64,000 nucleotides of DNA from Owenia fusiformis (Eukaryota > Annelida > Polychaeta > Sabellida > Oweniidae), in the NCBI GenBank assembly GCA_903813345.2, contig CAIIXF020000012.1, positions 22,458,184 to 22,522,183 of the forward strand, given 5' to 3'. How positions within the stretch are numbered: position 1 is the first letter of the stretch; the number at the start of each line of letters is the position of its first letter. A program made the position numbers and the translations under genes. Below, in pieces: positions 60,400 through 64,000 of this stretch. Below the pieces are notes generated by a model. The model made no database searches. It was given only the letters and a program-made list of their open reading frames with translations, and was not told where the DNA came from.

Positions 60400-61742
60400 T
60401 TGAGCAATCAAAACAGTGGTGCAATATCATATAATCAACCAAAAATTCCTTTGTATAACTACAATTGAGAGGTCTAAGAAAATGTTGTATATGCTTTTTG
60501 GTTCCAACAAGGTTCAAAAAGACATTTTATTTCACTCTCAAGAATTGGTAGAAATGGACAAAAAACAATGAGACCCTATCTGTTGCAAGACTAACGCCTG
60601 GCGTAACCGTCACCATGTTATTCAGTGTTTTTTAAGTAGCGCAAGGATCCTGCCATGACCGTGGTAATGTTATCGTGAAAGCCTTGTATAACCGCGACAA
60701 TGCAGTATTATATTGCAATGCCTGCCATGACCGTGACAATGTAATATAGTTCTGCAAGGCTTGGTATGACCGTAACAATGTAATATAGTACTGCAAAGCC
60801 TGGCATGACCGTGACAATGTAATATAGTATTGCAAGTTCAGGTATGAGAGTGGTAATGTAGAAATTTACGATTAGGACTGCTATAACCGTGACAATGTGT
60901 ATTACAAAGCCTGGCATGACCATGCCAATGTAATATAGTATTGCAAGGCTTAGTATGACTGCCATGGCAATGTGATATAGTATTCCAAGTTCGGGTATGA
61001 GAGTGGTGATGTCGAAATTTATGATTGCTATAATTGACCGTGACAATGTGTATTTGAAAACCTGGCATGACCATGACAATGTATAATGGGATCGCAAAGC
61101 CTGGTATGACCGTGACAATGTAATATAGTATTGCAAGGCCAGGTATGAGGGTGGTAATGTAGAGATTTAGGCTTAGTTCTACTATGACCGTTATAATGTA
61201 TTGCAATGACTAGTAAATATGTATGACATTAATGCCAGGAATATCCTTAACAATTTTAAGTGATCCTTATTACAATTAAACAGTTTAATATGGTGTTTAA
61301 CTACCTTAATCATGTCAAAATCAAAATTACTACTATACATTAATATTCACATTCGGTTATAAACCACAATAAAGGCTACGGTCGCGCCAGGCTTCCACGA
61401 TAACACTTCCAGGGTCATGACAGGCCTTGCAATAGAATACAACATTGTCACGGTTATACCAGCCTGTCACGGTTATACCAGGCTTACACGATAACACTAC
61501 CACGGTCATGGTAGGATCCTTGCGCTACTTAAAAAACACTGATTAACATGGTGACGGTTGTGGCAGGCGTAAGTCTTGCAATAGATAGCATGTGAAAACA
61601 ATTGCACTAAAAACAAATAGGCTAATGTTAACAAAAACAGTTATATATAATATATGTAAATAATTTTTGCATTAGATTGTTGCCAATCAGTCAACATTAC
61701 ATAAAGTATCATGTTTTTTACAGAATGTTTTCAGTGATTGGT
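60400..61742. mobile_element. Copy 2 of the 5510-5850 repeat family, interrupted by insertions
   Basis: 60421-60569 and 61603-61742 together match the reverse complement of 5510-5850 (gaattggtagaaa, aacaattgca, cagttatata, acattacataaag, ttttttacagaatgtttt). The family resumes at 63134-63190 (agttcaccatatc). Three insertions split this copy: 60570-61594, 61747-62150 and 62155-63129. Confidence 0.7.
60570..61594. mobile_element. Foldback element with an internal minisatellite and 8-bp duplication AAAACAAT
   Basis: AAAACAAT at 60562-60569 and 61595-61602. The termini are inverted repeats (tgttgcaagactaacgcc / ggcgtaagtcttgcaata), continuing with gcgcaaggatcctgccatga and its complement. The interior holds about a dozen ~60-bp units around catgaccgtgacaatgtaat. 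Minus-strand ORFs here come from the repeat and are not genes. Confidence 0.75.
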
Positions 61743-61746
61743 TTAA

Positions 61747-62150
61747 GGTTCAGCTGGAAAGTAACATTTTGGTAAAAAATTGCCATACCTGCACATGTTA
61801 TTTTCTGGTACAAAATTAAGTATGAAGTCATTTGTGTATCTCCTTGCTTTTTTCAGGAAAGTATCATTACACTGTTTACTTTTAGAATATCTGGAAACAG
61901 GTCAATGGAAGCTTCTGTGTTGTCTGGAAACTTTGAAAGAAAATTTGGAAAAATAGAAAGTGTGAAATATCAGAATTTCCTGGAGTTCCCATTGAACCCC
62001 TACCAGATATTCTAAAAGAAGACAATGTAATGATACTTTCCTGAAAAAAGCAAGGAAATTGACACATGCCTTCATACTTTATTTTGTACCAGAAAATAAC
62101 ATGTGCAGGTATAGCAATTTTTTACCAAAATGTTACTTTCCAGCTGTACC
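61747..62150. mobile_element. TTAA-flanked foldback element 1
   Basis: TTAA at 61743-61746 and 62151-62154. Termini GGTTCAGCTGGAAAGTAAC and GTTACTTTCCAGCTGTACC. The arms continue about 150 bp (ttattttctggtacaaaatt; ctttcctgaaaaaagcaagg). Confidence 0.75.
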
Positions 62151-62154
62151 TTAA

Positions 62155-63129
62155 GGTGCTATGGAAGTTAACAGGAAATGACAAAACAGGAAGTGACAAA
62201 TTTTTTTGCATTTTTAGACATTTTTTGAACAAAGATAACAGAGTTCTGTTTTGACCTACAGTCAATTCAACTAGTTCCAAATACCATTTACAGGTCCAGG
62301 ATCACAATGTTCATGGTCGGAATGACCCTAAACATGATGAAATAACCTTTTCAGCCCTCTGAAAACATGACTGAAAAATAGCTAAAAGAAGGAGGTAGGA
62401 ATAGTATGTATCCAACAGACCGAATATAATATTCGGTCTGTTATGATTGATACCCTTGGCATGGAAATCTCGGCGATATTTTGTGCACATAAATTTCTCG
62501 TTTATTACAAGAATGTTCACCTTGAAAATTGGTGAATATGTTGAAGAGATGTTCATCTTAAACTAGATGCAAAAATATTTGTATAAGGAGGGTACAAGTT
62601 GATATAAAATAATGAAATGTTCAGACTCACCAAAACTTCAGGATGTGTTCATAAGTAGATCGCGAAATCAATGTCAAGGACGTTTGAGTTCACGAGATCC
62701 AAACGAGATATGCAAATTTTTGAACTTTGACTTTTAACTTCAAACACATGACCACTTGATTACCTCGGCCTTCTTCATGAATATTTCCGCTCTATTTACT
62801 ATAAATGACGAAAATTGTATCAGTTAAAGCATTATATTGGGCACATATTCTGAAAAATTCAAAAGATTCTGTTCAGTGACCTTCCCTAGCTCCTACTTTT
62901 AGCTTTTTTTCAGTCACACTTTCAAAGGGCTAAAAAGGTTATTTCATCATATTTGGGGTCATTCTGAACATGCACATTGTGATCCTGGTCATGTAAATAA
63001 TATATGGAAATAGTTAAATAGACTGGAGGTCAAACCAGAACTCTGTTATCTTTGTTCAAAAAATGTCTAGAAATGCAAAATTGTTTGTCACTTCCTGTTT
63101 CGTCATTTCCTGTTAACTTCCATAGCACC
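62155..63129. mobile_element. TTAA-flanked foldback element 2
   Basis: TTAA at 62151-62154 (shared with element 1) and 63130-63133. Termini GGTGCTATGGAAGTTAACAG and CTGTTAACTTCCATAGCACC. The arms are about 240 bp each, including aaaacaggaagtgacaaa / tttgtcacttcctgttt and the catgatgaaataacctttt block. No ORF. Confidence 0.8.
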
Positions 63130-63190
63130 TTAAGAGAAGAACATTGTTGAATTCAGTTCACCATATCAATACTTATCCTTTCACTTGTCA

Positions 63191-63769
63191 TTGTCCCACT
63201 AATGCTATTGTATTTCAACCAAGGCCACCTCTCAATCTGGTCTTCTGAAATACCTCAATGGTCCCGGCATAATATTTGAATTTAGCACAACCAACATACA
63301 GAACGAAGGTATCAGAAAAACGAATGAAACAGATTTGCATATATGAGCTCATTGCATTGACCCGAAAACAATTTTTGGCATCTCGACTGATTCATTAAAA
63401 TACTGAACGCAACTGATCTGATGAAGTTAATGAGCTTTTCATTGAAACAAAAATAATTGTGATGTCTCATAGGTGAAATTACAAAAGTTGAAAATGGAAA
63501 AAATATCTCTGATAATTTACTTTTCTCCTGGCATTTTTTGCGTGTGATTTAGTTATGCGCTTTTCGCGATCGTAGTAATATCACGAAAATTAATCTCTAT
63601 AAAATTGTCAATTTAATCCCTGGGGATTTGTGAAATTACCTTGGACTCAATAGTATTCCGTGACTTGTAATTCATGTGTTCAGTGTTATTAGGCTCGCCT
63701 AATTTTTTTTTCTCGGATAGGTATTCTGGCATATCCAACTCATGGTCATCCAGTATTTGTTTATTACAG
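63191..63769. other. Intron 1 of the NOC4L-like gene, unique part
   Basis: AT-rich sequence with no repeat structure or RNA gene that I can recognise, up to the possible second exon. Confidence 0.35.
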
Positions 63770-63771
63770 AG

Positions 63772-63810
63772 CTTGAGGATTCAGAGAATAAAGAAATCTC
63801 GTCACTCCAG
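63772..63810 (+). CDS. noc4l: Possible second exon of the NOC4L-like gene
   Basis: After tatttgtttattacag(ag), the frame LEDSENKEISSLQ is in phase 0 with exon 1 and is followed by a gtagtc donor. The frame stays open (VVKRLRGIF...) to TGA at 63853. The acidic SED/SEN and EI spacing resembles human NOC4L after its first block. Exact ends are uncertain, because the acceptor could be two bases earlier and the donor is weak. Confidence 0.35.
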
Positions 63811-64000
63811 GTAGTCAAGAGATTAAGAGGAATTTTTCCGATATCTCATTTTTGAAAAAGTGGTCATTTTTATGTTTGCTACTTTACATTGTTGCTTTAA
63901 CTGGAAAAGTAGTGGAGTAGTGATTTTGTTGAAATTTATATGTGAATACTAAGAAGCAATTACACTTCCCAATGAAACTTTGGCTAGTTAGTGGCAATTT

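Noticed and set aside
60632-61206. Minus-strand ORFs of up to 142 codons with hydrophobic repeats
   Set aside because: They are translations of the minisatellite interior of a foldback transposon.
1-64000. tRNA or rRNA genes
   Set aside because: I saw no cloverleaf with A and B boxes and no rRNA blocks. The 18S match is only the 10-base snoRNA guide complement.

Overview
The window is eukaryotic nuclear DNA from an invertebrate animal. Genes are split by GT-AG introns that are short to medium in length and AT-rich, and the introns and flanks are full of foldback transposons. Species cannot be fixed from this sequence. The main gene combines features that vertebrates keep in two separate genes, SRCAP and EP400, so a vertebrate is unlikely.

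Layout. (1) 1-10.3 kb: a two-exon minus-strand gene (4501-1758) for an unrecognised 850-aa membrane protein. It has about sixteen 11-residue repeats of synuclein/perilipin type, many hydrophobic segments and an acidic tail. It is followed by a dense field of inverted-repeat elements. (2) 10.3-58 kb: one plus-strand gene of about 47 kb and more than 50 exons, the Domino/SRCAP/EP400 Swi2/Snf2 remodeller (INO80 family). I traced a continuous reading frame through every exon. The N-terminus is EP400-like. It is followed by an HSA domain, a SRCAP-like split ATPase (lobe 1 in exons 17-22, lobe 2 in exons 30-34) and a long insert between the lobes. Exon 38 then offers two endings. Read-through to 44352 gives a SANT-less SRCAP/Domino-B-like form (about 2671 aa). 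Splicing from a weak internal donor at 42702/42703 to 47919 gives an EP400/Domino-A-like form with a SANT domain and a Gln/Ala-rich tail (about 3047 aa). (3) 58-64 kb: repeats and the first exon, perhaps the first two, of a NOC4L-like ribosome-biogenesis gene. As I recall, NOC4L also lies near EP400 in human.

The remodeller's introns hold what look like 13 box snoRNAs in four families, all on the coding strand. Three families are H/ACA (4, 4 and 2 copies) and one is C/D (3 copies). The C/D D' guide matches the conserved 18S rRNA segment around human Am1678. The gene would therefore also be a snoRNA host, next to a ribosome-assembly gene.

An apparently intact DIRS-type tyrosine-recombinase retrotransposon (about 25312-30980) sits in intron 22, only about 10 bp past the splice donor, with its ORFs in the same orientation as the host gene. 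It has inverted terminal repeats, an internal complementary region, and gag, RT/RNase H and recombinase ORFs. Two introns end in minisatellites (58 bp x 4 and 59 bp x 11) whose unit contains the 3' splice acceptor itself. Several nested foldback elements have readable target duplications (TTAA or 8 bp), and a paralogous copy provides a pre-insertion site for one set.
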